This document shows, piece after piece, positions 22,949-30,558 of a stretch of 38,689 nt of DNA; the first letter of the stretch is position 1; each line of letters begins with the position of its first letter. Under the pieces are notes generated by a model. The model searched no databases. It was not told the DNA's origin and worked only from the letters and a program-made list of their open reading frames with translations. The translations under genes and the position numbers were made by a program. Source of the stretch: a virus. The stretch lies in the IMG/VR virus record IMGVR_UViG_3300031977_001338, positions 1 through 38,689 of that record; one strand, given 5' to 3'.

Positions 22949-25015
22949 TTATCTTTTGCCTACCTTAAACTTTGTTGCTTTTTGTTTCTTTGCGATAGGC
23001 TTTGCTGGTTTGTATTTTTTAGATTTGGCTGCTGATTTTTTGTTGCGTCCTTTCATACGATTAATTTCCATCTTACGCATGTTAGGTAACATTTTAACTG
23101 ATAGTCTCTGTACAAGAGGTGCAAAACGTGCAACCATTGTCTCTAGTCTTCCGCGTTCTGCAGGTGGTAGTTTAGATCTGTCTCTACCTCTAAGTAGTCT
23201 CTTATAAACCATACCCCTTGCTCCACGGACAGCTCTTCTTTTTAATCTATCGGGTGAGGAGCCACGTCTTAGTGCAATTTGTCTTGCTACTTTTAACTTC
23301 TGTCTGTTACGTCTAGCAGCAAAACGTCTTTTTAATCTTCCTTGTACTGACAATGCTTCTTCAATTTCTTCTGGTTCAAACTCTTCTTCGTCTAAATCCA
23401 AATCAACTTCATAATCGTCAAACTCTGCATACTGCATTAATGAATCATATGTAATGTTTTCTGCTTCCTGCTCTAACTCTGCAATATCTTCTTGGCTGAG
23501 GAAGTACTGCGCCATTTCTGCGTTGTCTATTTTGTATTCGTGTTTAGAGTTATCTTTTTGTACGTCTATTTGTACTTCCTCATTTTCTTTTATTTCAATC
23601 GGAGTATCAATAGGTTTAATCATCTCTGTCTTTTTAGCTTTTTGTTCGCCAGGTGTTAACTTCTTAAAATATTCTGTTCCCTGATCTGTACCCCACTCCA
23701 TACCTCCAGGTGTAGGATCGTACTCAGCGTCTTCTTTGAGTTTGTCTAAAATCTTTTGTCTAATGTTAGGCTTTAAGTCTTTAAAGTGAAATAAGTTTAC
23801 GCTCTTGTCAGTGTGTTTTTCACCTGTCATTACTTGTCCGTCGTGTGCGTGTTGAGGACCTGTCCACTCTTTACCGTCTTGTGTATAGTGTCCGTCTGTT
23901 TTCCAAGAATGCTCTTTGCCTTCTTTTTTCATTCTATCAAATATAGAACCAGGTGTTGCTTTTAATGGATTGTGGCTTGCTTTCTTTTTGTGAGCTGCTG
24001 CGTAATCTTGTGAAGCTGTATGTAAATCTTTTTTAACAGAGGATAGTTTATCTTTTACTTTATCTAAAAACGATTCGTTGTGATGCATGTTTAGTTTCCA
24101 GTGTGCTAGTTTCTTTGCACCTGGACTAGAGTTAGGATTAGATCTAATCTTTTTAAGTTCTGTCTTTGTAGCGTCTTTGGGTACACCGTGTCTGTTAAGT
24201 TCGCCTAGTGATTCTTTCTTTCTTTTAGATGCGAGATATGCGGCAACTGCCATACTTCTACGTTTTGTCTTACCCTTGCCTTTAAATTGAGGTGCGTCAG
24301 ACTTTTTAAAGTCACTGATGTAATCGCCGATGCTGTTTTTATCAGCGTCTAGTTTCTCTCTAATGTTTCTCTTTTTCATCTGACTATTTATCCATTGTCG
24401 AGCGTGGTGATTGTTGGGAGGACGTCTTACCCACGCCCCAATTTGTCTATAGGCAGACATCGTTCCGCCTTGTATGTTACTGCTTTCACTGTTATCTACA
24501 ATGATAAAGTTTTGTCCAAATAGATGTTGAAACTTACCAATATTATTCTGTACATCACTCCACATTTTAGATACCATGCCGGTAGGAAGTGTTCTTGTGC
24601 GAGCTTTGTTTCTTGCAAGTGCAGTATTTTTATCAGTGTTAACAAATATCATTGCACACTCATAACCTAAAGACTGAAGATGAGACTTCATTGTTTGTAT
24701 TTTGTTATAATCTTTACCTGTTCCGTCAATAACTAAACCAAGCCTACCGTTGATGTAACTATCCATTAATCTTTGGGTTGCGGTTTTTGCCTTGGCTCTT
24801 ATAAGCTGTCCTTTTTCGGACTTTATATTTTCCGGCGTAGGTTCCATACCATGTTTAGCTAAAGAATACTCATACATGTTATCAGGGTTAACTATTTTTA
24901 ATCCAAATGAAGTTAGAGCTGTTTGTCCAACCACAAAGGATTTGCCGCTTCCTGGCCCCCCGGCTAGGAAAACTGCTTTAAAAATACCAGGATCTCTAAT
25001 TCCTTCAGTTATCAT
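22949..25015 (-). CDS. P-loop kinase domain fused to structural-type C-terminal regions
   Basis: A 688-residue protein. Residues 1-190 form a P-loop kinase like zeta-toxin or polynucleotide-kinase folds: Walker A AGGPGSGKSF (18-27), VIDGTGKDY as a second acidic strand, MIFVNTDKNTALARNKAR and NFIIVDNSE. Residues 200-400 are basic and low-complexity; the central region has SNPNSSPGAKKLAHWKLNMH, and residues 540-690 are strongly arginine-rich helices (RRFAARRNRQKLKVA; KMLPNMRKMEINRMKGR) typical of DNA-packing or procapsid-core proteins. The start lies 11 nt inside the spanin gene. It may heal nucleic-acid ends or phosphorylate proteins inside the head; neither is proven. Confidence 0.7.
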   Translation of the reverse strand: MITEGIRDPGIFKAVFLAGGPGSGKSFVVGQTALTSFGLKIVNPDNMYEYSLAKHGMEPTPENIKSEKGQLIRAKAKTATQRLMDSYINGRLGLVIDGTGKDYNKIQTMKSHLQSLGYECAMIFVNTDKNTALARNKARTRTLPTGMVSKMWSDVQNNIGKFQHLFGQNFIIVDNSESSNIQGGTMSAYRQIGAWVRRPPNNHHARQWINSQMKKRNIREKLDADKNSIGDYISDFKKSDAPQFKGKGKTKRRSMAVAAYLASKRKKESLGELNRHGVPKDATKTELKKIRSNPNSSPGAKKLAHWKLNMHHNESFLDKVKDKLSSVKKDLHTASQDYAAAHKKKASHNPLKATPGSIFDRMKKEGKEHSWKTDGHYTQDGKEWTGPQHAHDGQVMTGEKHTDKSVNLFHFKDLKPNIRQKILDKLKEDAEYDPTPGGMEWGTDQGTEYFKKLTPGEQKAKKTEMIKPIDTPIEIKENEEVQIDVQKDNSKHEYKIDNAEMAQYFLSQEDIAELEQEAENITYDSLMQYAEFDDYEVDLDLDEEEFEPEEIEEALSVQGRLKRRFAARRNRQKLKVARQIALRRGSSPDRLKRRAVRGARGMVYKRLLRGRDRSKLPPAERGRLETMVARFAPLVQRLSVKMLPNMRKMEINRMKGRNKKSAAKSKKYKPAKPIAKKQKATKFKVGKR

Positions 25016-25388
25016 TCTTTTCGTCTTCAGTTGGTTTAGGTTTTAATTGTTCTTCATAATAAACGATTAAAGCCTTCTGTTGCTCTAAGTATCTACGCAA
25101 CTCTGCTAGGTTTAATGACATATTCTCATAGCCAGGAACACTAACAGCGTAAAATACAAAGTCTCCATTTTCTTTTTCAAATCTTTCTTTAAATTCGTCA
25201 AAGTTTTCAGGAGTAACAACATACCACTCAACATCAAACAAAGATATTCCTTTAGGACGAGCCTGTATTGGTATCTGTCTCTCTACCGTTTGAATTTGTG
25301 TTACAATTCTCTCTTTAGGTGCCATCAATGAGCACCCTGAAAGAATTAAACTACTCGCTAGGAACGGCAGTAATAGCTTCAAGTTCAT
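25005..25388 (-). CDS. o-spanin (Rz1-like outer-membrane lipoprotein)
   Basis: A 127-residue lipoprotein that spans to the outer membrane during lysis of Gram-negative hosts. It has a signal peptide and lipobox LSGC (cysteine 19), a proline-containing region (ERQIPIQARPKG) and WYVVTPENFDEF, then a C-terminal YLEQQKALIVYYEEQLK helix, the usual Rz1-like ending. The ATG at 25388 lies inside the i-spanin gene (38-nt overlap) in another frame, the classic Rz/Rz1 layout. The 3' end overlaps the kinase-fusion gene by 11 nt. Confidence 0.85.
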   Translation of the reverse strand: MNLKLLLPFLASSLILSGCSLMAPKERIVTQIQTVERQIPIQARPKGISLFDVEWYVVTPENFDEFKERFEKENGDFVFYAVSVPGYENMSLNLAELRRYLEQQKALIVYYEEQLKPKPTEDEKNDN

Positions 25389-25728
25389 CGAAAATCGCTT
25401 TTGTTGCATTGTTTACTCTTGTTTCTATGAGTCCAGGTTTTTGCATGGACAACATGGTTAAATTGTGTCTACGAAGCTTACCAATTAATTCATCCTGATA
25501 GGCTTCAGCTTGCTGTAATTCTTGATTTAACTGCTCTAATTGTTGCTGGGTTTCTTCTTGTTGTACAATAAGCAAATCATATGCTTGTTTATTTGCCTCG
25601 GCAGCAGTTTCTGCTCGGGCTAAATTAGCAGCTGCTAATTGTAAACGTTCTTGAGTATCTTTATAGTAGATGTAAGCGCCGCCCAATGCACCAAGTATCA
25701 ATAATAAAGGCATTAATCTAAATAACAT
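25351..25728 (-). CDS. i-spanin (Rz-like inner-membrane coiled coil)
   Basis: A 125-residue inner-membrane spanin. One N-terminal signal anchor (about 3-22), then a long coiled coil (about 25-85) and a C-terminal KPGLIETRVNNATKAIFDELE motif typical of Rz-like proteins. It pairs with the o-spanin gene that overlaps its 3' end. ATG at 25728 immediately follows the upstream stop (TAATATG) and gives a start next to the membrane segment; the longer start at 25773 would add residues inside the upstream gene and is less likely. Confidence 0.85.
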   Translation of the reverse strand: MLFRLMPLLLILGALGGAYIYYKDTQERLQLAAANLARAETAAEANKQAYDLLIVQQEETQQQLEQLNQELQQAEAYQDELIGKLRRHNLTMLSMQKPGLIETRVNNATKAIFDELEAITAVPSE

Positions 25729-25729
25729 A

Positions 25730-26461
25730 TTAACAATTCCATCTTCTTCTTGCAGCTTTACCTCTTTCGCCATCCCAGCCTTTTGATCTCGCACAGAATG
25801 ACTTGCGTCTCTTAGCAGCTTTGCTACCTGGTTTTAGTTTGCTAGGAGGGGTAGTTACTGCGGTTTGTAGTTTACTACCAGGATTTTGACGTCTGTATTT
25901 TTCAACGCCTTTTTGTGTTAGGCCAGCTCCAGATTCAGTAGAGCGTTTATGGCCTCCTTTTTGTGTCATACCTTCCATGCCTTTTTCCTCATGGAAGCCT
26001 GCCATTTTTCTAAACATTTTAGAAGTTAAATTTGATTTTTTAGGTTGCTTGTAACCTTTTTTTGCCTCGTCTAAAGATACACCATTATCATCAGCAGTTA
26101 CTTCTTTAGCATTGTTATCCCAATACTCTCCACCAAAAGCACAATCTGATCTAGTTTCTAACTTCTTACACTTAGGACAATATTTAAGTTCTGCACCTTC
26201 GCCAAAACGGGCTTGCATTTTTTTCTTAATTTCGGCTCTAGCTTGTTGTTTGTAATTATCGTTAGCCTTTTTCTTTTCTTGAGGTGTAAGCTGTGCGGCT
26301 CTTCTTTTCATGAAGTCACCGCCGTCGGTTTCTTCAGGTACACAATTATTCACACGAACACCACCTTTTACCTTAGTGCCTTGTTTCTTATAACCTTTCC
26401 AGCACTTAGGGTCAAGTCTTTGTTTCTCTGCTTCGCCTAAAAAGTCTTTAAATGATTTCAT
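25730..26461 (-). CDS. zinc-ribbon and DUF6321-like protein with a capsid-targeting-like N-terminus
   Basis: A 243-residue protein starting MKSFKDFLGEAEK, which strongly resembles the T4 internal-protein capsid-targeting sequence MKTYQEFIAEA that is cut by the prohead protease after its glutamate. Then LDPKCWKGYKKQGTKVKGG (conserved in marine T4-likes), a zinc-binding-like YCPKCKKLE...SDCAFGG segment (about 95-112), and a C-terminal KRSTESGAGLTQKG...SKAAKRRKSFCARS basic domain, probably DUF6321. It ends in an arginine-rich tail. I infer a head-packaged or assembly protein; the cut site needs virion proteomics. Confidence 0.65.
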   Translation of the reverse strand: MKSFKDFLGEAEKQRLDPKCWKGYKKQGTKVKGGVRVNNCVPEETDGGDFMKRRAAQLTPQEKKKANDNYKQQARAEIKKKMQARFGEGAELKYCPKCKKLETRSDCAFGGEYWDNNAKEVTADDNGVSLDEAKKGYKQPKKSNLTSKMFRKMAGFHEEKGMEGMTQKGGHKRSTESGAGLTQKGVEKYRRQNPGSKLQTAVTTPPSKLKPGSKAAKRRKSFCARSKGWDGERGKAARRRWNC

Positions 26462-26790
26462 TTTTCTAGTTTCCTTAATCTCTTCTTGAGAGCTTCTATC
26501 TCATCTTTTAACTCTGTGGCACCTCCTGGCGCAACAGGTGGATGAGAATCTTTTCTAAGCTCTATTACCTCGGCTTCTAAACTATCTATACGTTCTGCTA
26601 ATAATGGATAGTCTCGACGCCACTTGGCATCAGTCTTTGTTATATGTATATCGTATTTATAAGAAACGTAATTGAGAAAATGATCTAATTTTATTTGAAA
26701 CCAGGTACCAACCCTAGTTCTGAGAAACCATTCGCCGAAAGACGAGCTGATTATGCCTGAGACTATTGCCTTTACTACGAACCAATACAT
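26458..26790 (-). CDS. small membrane-anchored coiled-coil protein
   Basis: A 110-residue protein with a short hydrophobic N-terminal segment (about residues 3-17), an amphipathic part up to about 55 and a C-terminal leucine-zipper-like helix (ELKDEIEALKKRLRKLEK). No enzyme motif. It overlaps the next gene as ATGA at 26461-26458, so translation is coupled. Probably a small envelope- or virion-associated protein. Confidence 0.55.
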   Translation of the reverse strand: MYWFVVKAIVSGIISSSFGEWFLRTRVGTWFQIKLDHFLNYVSYKYDIHITKTDAKWRRDYPLLAERIDSLEAEVIELRKDSHPPVAPGGATELKDEIEALKKRLRKLEK

Positions 26791-27413
26791 AGCTGCTCCT
26801 TCAAGAAGGACTTGAAGCTATGGAAAACTTCTCCCTCTTTAAGTTGCATACCATGTCTCACAGCTTTAAATAATTTTTTAGCATGGGTTTGAGATGCTCT
26901 GTGATGTAAACCACGCTTAAATGAATCAAAGTCATTATTGGCAGCATGAGCTCTCATTTTTGTTCCACTAATACCAGTAACACCGTCTGCATCAGGATCT
27001 CTATGTCCTGCTGAGACAACATTAATCTTTTTAAAATGATATTCCTTTCCAGGTCCGTTGTACTTGTCTACAAGTCTTTGGAATTCATGTACTCTATCAG
27101 ATCCAGCAACCATTGTTACATGGGTGTATCCTTGAGAGTGCATATTTTTTAGGTGTGCTAAGAAGTGAGGACTCTGTTTACTAGAAGCCTCAAAGTTCAC
27201 ACCTGGGTGTACATGTTTTAAATATTCTACTTTGTGATCGGAATGTAATGGGTTTTTCTTACTGTCCTGACTGTGGCTCACAATAACTTTGTGATCTGCA
27301 CCGTGTCCTCTTGCAACATCGTGTACAGCGTCAACCAATTTACTATGCCCAGCAGTAGGAGGGTTCATCCTTCCGAACGCAAATACCATATGTTTGTTTT
27401 TTCTAGCTGGCAT
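26775..27413 (-). CDS. HxGH-superfamily nucleotidyltransferase, second copy
   Basis: A 212-residue cytidylyl/adenylyltransferase-fold protein: FGRMNPPTAGHSKLVDAV gives the HxGH-type nucleotide-binding motif (P-x-x-x-G-H at the loop) and GISGTKMRAHA is the ISxTxxR-type motif (S, T and R present). GSDRVHEFQRLV supports the fold. The start has a strong SD (GGGAGG, 6 nt spacing). The C-terminus carries FHSFKSFLKEQ, echoing the FKxFLxE N-terminal motif of neighbours. It lies between spanins, ligase-like and CTS-like proteins, an odd place for nucleotide metabolism and a hint that it acts on a packaged or virion substrate. Confidence 0.7.
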   Translation of the reverse strand: MPARKNKHMVFAFGRMNPPTAGHSKLVDAVHDVARGHGADHKVIVSHSQDSKKNPLHSDHKVEYLKHVHPGVNFEASSKQSPHFLAHLKNMHSQGYTHVTMVAGSDRVHEFQRLVDKYNGPGKEYHFKKINVVSAGHRDPDADGVTGISGTKMRAHAANNDFDSFKRGLHHRASQTHAKKLFKAVRHGMQLKEGEVFHSFKSFLKEQLCIGS

Positions 27414-27864
27414 TTATTACCTCCCAATGTTCGTCTACCGATACTATCTCTATTTTCTCCTCAATTCCATGTTCTTCGTTGTAAGCCTTTCGCATTAAAT
27501 ATAATTCATTCTCATCAGCAATCTCGACAGGAAATGCCTCAGAAAATTTAACATTGTGTGTTATTTGTAGCTCTTCATATGAACCAATTTTGAAATCTGT
27601 CCCACAAATGCAAACATGTTCACACTCTTCTCCATCTACACTATGCTCATGGTGCCCGTCTTCTTGTCCCCAATCTGTAAGCTGTGGGGCAGTAGAAATA
27701 GGAAGCCGCATTATATCAGCAATAACTTGGTTATGACGCTCATAACCTGGATATACATTATCGACATTCCAACCAAGCACGTTTTCAAAATGATCTAAGA
27801 AAAATTTATCAGAGATATTAGTTTTTGTTTCAGTTATTTTTAATAGTTTTCTAATTGCTGGCAT
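27403..27864 (-). CDS. unknown protein with a Cys/His-rich cluster
   Basis: A 153-residue protein. Its middle has an unusual run of ligands: GHHEHSVDGEECEHVCICGTD (about 69-89), with H, C and C-x-C spacing suggesting a metal site, possibly in a zinc-binding turn. The N-terminal part looks helical and the C-terminal part acidic. I do not recognise it. ATG overlaps the upstream stop (TAATG) and its end overlaps the nucleotidyltransferase start, so the three genes are translationally linked. Confidence 0.55.
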   Translation of the reverse strand: MPAIRKLLKITETKTNISDKFFLDHFENVLGWNVDNVYPGYERHNQVIADIMRLPISTAPQLTDWGQEDGHHEHSVDGEECEHVCICGTDFKIGSYEELQITHNVKFSEAFPVEIADENELYLMRKAYNEEHGIEEKIEIVSVDEHWEVINAS

Positions 27865-29039
27865 TATTTGCTTCCTTTGAGTGCGTCGCCTCTAGCAAAG
27901 TTAGCAGCACTAAACTCTTTTCTATCTACAAATTTAGAAGGACGCCCGCCTTTGTGTACAACAAAACCTTCTGGCTTTGTAGGCATTCCTCCAATCTCAT
28001 GACCAACGCTAGAATGGCTTGATAACGCGTCTGTTAAAATATTTTTTGCTTGTTGTAAGTGATGGTGCATTTTTAAAGCAGTTTCAATATGTCCTTTATT
28101 TGCTTTTATTTGTGCTAATGCAGCGTCTCTTTTTTGTGTTCTACCTTGTACTGCCTTCTCTTGTGTTACTTTAGCAATACCTTTGTCGTGATGTAGTTTG
28201 TGATGAGCATGAAAGCCTTTGTGGGAAGGCTCGCTGCCGTCTCTAACTGTACTATTAATGTATGTTTTAAGATGCTCCGAGTGTCCCATTACAGCCTCGT
28301 GTCCATGTTTAGGCATCTTTTTATAATGATCCATAGCAGCTTTAACGTGCTTTTGATACTCTTGTTGTGCTTCTAAAGGATAGTGTGCCTTACTAATGTC
28401 ATGGTGTACAGGCATCACATGCACGTCTTCATGTTCGTTGTGATTAATATCTGCACCGTGTTGTGCAACCATTTGATCGAGACTGTTACCAGTATACTTG
28501 GTGTGAATAGCAACGCCAAACTTTGCCTTCAGTGCTTTCTTATAATCATCAGAGCCCTTTGGGTGATGATAAGTGATAGTGTTTGGTGTATACTCTGCAC
28601 GATGTCCACGATCCTTCACATCACCAGCGTGCATAATATCTGCCTGGTAAATGCCTTTGCCGTCGTGAATTTTAGGAAGGTGATCTAATGCTGCTTTGAG
28701 CTTTTGAACAAGTCCAGGAGCATGTCCATGGTTCTTTTCAATGTCTTTGTGAGTGTAGTTAATTTTAGGATTTTTGTTAAATACAGACTTACTACCTACA
28801 AAGAACTTTCCAGTTTTGGGATCTGTTCCGTAAATAACTGCAGGACTACCATCATATTTTGTGGTAATTTTAGTGTCGTTTTTTTGTCCTGTTAGGTGTC
28901 CGTGTACATCATTTAGGGTATGGAAGGCATGTGCAAACCCTTCTGCACCGCCATGCAAGACATGATCCTCTACATGTTCGAGGTGCTTGAGTTTGTCTTC
29001 TCCTGCTTGTTCTGCCAGAAAACCCCTAAACTTTAACAT
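27864..29039 (-). CDS. KxDG ligase-like nucleotidyltransferase with capsid-targeting-like N-terminus (DUF6267?)
   Basis: A 391-residue histidine-rich protein. The chain opens MLKFRGFLAEQAGED, a capsid-targeting-like start. From residue 59 it reads like a covalent nucleotidyltransferase (ATP-dependent DNA/RNA ligase) core: TKYDGSPAVIYG with lysine 61 (KxDG motif I), GSKS (motif Ia-like), IYQADIMH (motif III), EGFVVH at 357-362 (motif IV) and RPSKFVDRK (motif V-like). Motifs III and IV are far apart because of a helical, histidine-rich insertion of about 150 residues (190-345). I recall such proteins as DUF6267 in marine T4-likes. Ligase activity is inference. Confidence 0.65.
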   Translation of the reverse strand: MLKFRGFLAEQAGEDKLKHLEHVEDHVLHGGAEGFAHAFHTLNDVHGHLTGQKNDTKITTKYDGSPAVIYGTDPKTGKFFVGSKSVFNKNPKINYTHKDIEKNHGHAPGLVQKLKAALDHLPKIHDGKGIYQADIMHAGDVKDRGHRAEYTPNTITYHHPKGSDDYKKALKAKFGVAIHTKYTGNSLDQMVAQHGADINHNEHEDVHVMPVHHDISKAHYPLEAQQEYQKHVKAAMDHYKKMPKHGHEAVMGHSEHLKTYINSTVRDGSEPSHKGFHAHHKLHHDKGIAKVTQEKAVQGRTQKRDAALAQIKANKGHIETALKMHHHLQQAKNILTDALSSHSSVGHEIGGMPTKPEGFVVHKGGRPSKFVDRKEFSAANFARGDALKGSK

Positions 29040-29072
29040 TATTTCTACTCTCTCTTAACAATTTATATTGTT

Positions 29073-29101
29073 ATTATAGCACATTTTGCTATAGATGTCA
29101 A
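29073..29101 (-). promoter_or_regulatory. consensus sigma-70 promoter for the ligase-like/CTS gene cluster
   Basis: Minus strand TTGACA (29101-29096), 17-nt spacer, TATAAT (29078-29073): a perfect consensus match. The predicted start near 29065 leaves a leader of about 25 nt before the ATG at 29039. A TATAAATA late element lies 5 nt upstream of the -35 box, so the same genes may be read early and late. Confidence 0.85.
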
Positions 29102-29105
29102 GCAG

Positions 29106-29113
29106 TATTTATA
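29106..29113 (-). promoter_or_regulatory. T4-type late promoter, upstream of the sigma-70 promoter
   Basis: Minus strand TATAAATA in a CTTATAAATACT context. The TAA stop of the GT2 gene (29109-29111) lies within it. Drives 27864 and the genes downstream, down to the spanins and kinase-fusion. Confidence 0.7.
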
Positions 29114-29831
29114 AGATTCTGGAGTACGGAAACACTAATTTATTGGGTTGCGTACCCCTAAGCATGTTGAAATCAGGGGGCTCTTCTTTGTATATCAGAC
29201 GCATGTTCTCATTGTCATAAGTAATGCTCTTCTCATAATTGTTATCGACGTATGTCTGTCTACCCCCACGTTCGATTGTTAGTGTGATACCGGAATTATT
29301 TGTGGTTGCTACCTTCTTTAGTCTGTCGTGAAACTCTCTGTCGCCATGGTGCCACCCACTAAAGGACTCGTCATATCCACCCGCATCCCAATATGTTTTC
29401 TTTGTTGTAAGGAACATATTAATATGTCCTGGGCAAGCACTAAATTGTTTTCGGTGTCTGACATAGGCGTTAAACAAATACATTCGTCCATCTTTGTAGG
29501 AGACACGTCTCAGACTTCCAACATCGCCGGGAGTAATGGTAATATCCATATCGAGGAATAGAATAGGATCTGTAGGTGCATATGTTGCAGCTAAATTTCT
29601 ACAGCCATGAGAATTAAAACCAATATCCTCATCTACTGTCCATAATTGTATGTTAGGGCCATACGGAAAGTATGTTTTCTTTAGAATATCTAGTGCAGGA
29701 TATTTCTGAGAGCCGTCATCAGTCACAAAAATTTCAACCCCAGGAGGATAATCTTCCCAGAGTTGAATTTGTTTTTCTAGAAGTTCGGGTTCCTCATAAT
29801 AGGAGTAGGCTATAGTTAGCCTTGGCTCCAT
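29109..29831 (-). CDS. GT2-family glycosyltransferase
   Basis: A 240-residue GT-A-fold enzyme using an NDP-sugar donor. It has FVTDDGS (about 35-41) for the donor loop, the metal-binding DMD in LFLDMDIT (D94, D96), and GYDESFSGWHHGDREF (a GW-type motif with acceptor-side acids). The C-terminus extends with no known domain. The start at 29831 is chosen because it follows the upstream stop by 7 nt; an ATG at 29885 would overlap it. The stop is inside the late promoter. With other glycosyltransferases here it may modify phage or cell-surface sugars. Confidence 0.75.
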   Translation of the reverse strand: MEPRLTIAYSYYEEPELLEKQIQLWEDYPPGVEIFVTDDGSQKYPALDILKKTYFPYGPNIQLWTVDEDIGFNSHGCRNLAATYAPTDPILFLDMDITITPGDVGSLRRVSYKDGRMYLFNAYVRHRKQFSACPGHINMFLTTKKTYWDAGGYDESFSGWHHGDREFHDRLKKVATTNNSGITLTIERGGRQTYVDNNYEKSITYDNENMRLIYKEEPPDFNMLRGTQPNKLVFPYSRIL

Positions 29832-29838
29832 TTTATCA

Positions 29839-30192
29839 TCATTCAGGAATTTGCCCTGCGATTCCAGCCATTTCAGATCTAACATCGATTTGTGTCACGT
29901 CCTCAGCGGGGAAGTCAATTGTTCCCCCTTGTTCTAATTGAAAGTTTTCTCCGTGTGTAAGAGAATTATTGTTGTATAACTCAAAGCCGATATAGGACTC
30001 TACTGTATTTTCAGAAATCCTACCTTCTAAGACGTGCATAAAACTTGTAACAGCCTCTCCAATTTGTTGCCAAGAAGGTTCTTTTTCAAACCTTGCAATG
30101 ATATACTCATTACAATCACATGCTCTCCACATAGGGAGATTCACGTCTCCTAGATTTTGCCAAACCTTAGTGCAGGCTACTAACTTTAGCAT
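29839..30192 (-). CDS. hypothetical small protein
   Basis: A 117-residue acidic protein with no recognised family. It opens MLKLVACTKVWQNLGDVNL and contains C-x-C (ACDCNEYI) and FMHVLEGRI segments. The ATG at 30192 has GGAG with 7 nt spacing and lies inside the upstream gene end (26 nt overlap), favouring it over the ATG at 30216. A role cannot be named. Confidence 0.55.
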   Translation of the reverse strand: MLKLVACTKVWQNLGDVNLPMWRACDCNEYIIARFEKEPSWQQIGEAVTSFMHVLEGRISENTVESYIGFELYNNNSLTHGENFQLEQGGTIDFPAEDVTQIDVRSEMAGIAGQIPE

Positions 30193-30355
30193 TGTAAAAC
30201 TCCGGACTTTTTTCAATTTCTTTTAAATTAACACCGTGCGTTGTTGCCAACTTTTGTGCGGTGTCCTTCCAATACGCCCTAAAACTAGGATCCATTGAAC
30301 GCTTACTTGCTAAAATGCAATTAGCGATTTTTCTTTGTGCTTGGTCTTTACTCAT
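30167..30355 (-). CDS. 62-residue hypothetical protein
   Basis: A short, mostly helical protein starting MSKDQAQRKIANCILASKRS. The ATG at 30355 has GGAG, 6 nt spacing, and follows the preceding small gene by 1 nt (TAATATG); the longer reading from 30394 would run into that gene and is rejected. No motif is recognised. It is likely transcribed with its neighbours. Confidence 0.6.
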   Translation of the reverse strand: MSKDQAQRKIANCILASKRSMDPSFRAYWKDTAQKLATTHGVNLKEIEKSPEFYNAKVSSLH

Positions 30356-30356
30356 A

Positions 30357-30530
30357 TTATACTCCATGTCCAATTCTCTTTTCGAGAGTTTCAATCATTT
30401 TTGTTCTACGCTCATTCCATTTCTCTTCTGAGCGCTCCTTACCGTCCTTCATCTTCTTAGGGAAAAACTTTTGCTTCTTGAGATTCTCAAGAGCAACCAT
30501 ACGACGATTCTTTACATTACGTTGTTTCAT
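30357..30530 (-). CDS. 57-residue basic protein
   Basis: A short gene starting MKQRNVKNRRMVALENLKKQ, with K/R in about a third of all residues, ending GHGV and a TAA at 30359-30357. The very basic composition suggests a nucleic-acid-binding or ribosome-associated helper. No SD stronger than AGGAATAA is seen. It is coupled by 1 nt to the next gene. It could be driven by the internal promoter at 30704-30732. Confidence 0.7.
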   Translation of the reverse strand: MKQRNVKNRRMVALENLKKQKFFPKKMKDGKERSEEKWNERRTKMIETLEKRIGHGV

Positions 30531-30558
30531 TATTTATTCCTCAATATTACAGAATTAA

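Noticed and set aside
22749-23207. Rightward 152-codon open frame opposite the radical SAM and kinase-fusion genes
   Set aside because: It spans two real minus-strand genes and has no SD or motif support.
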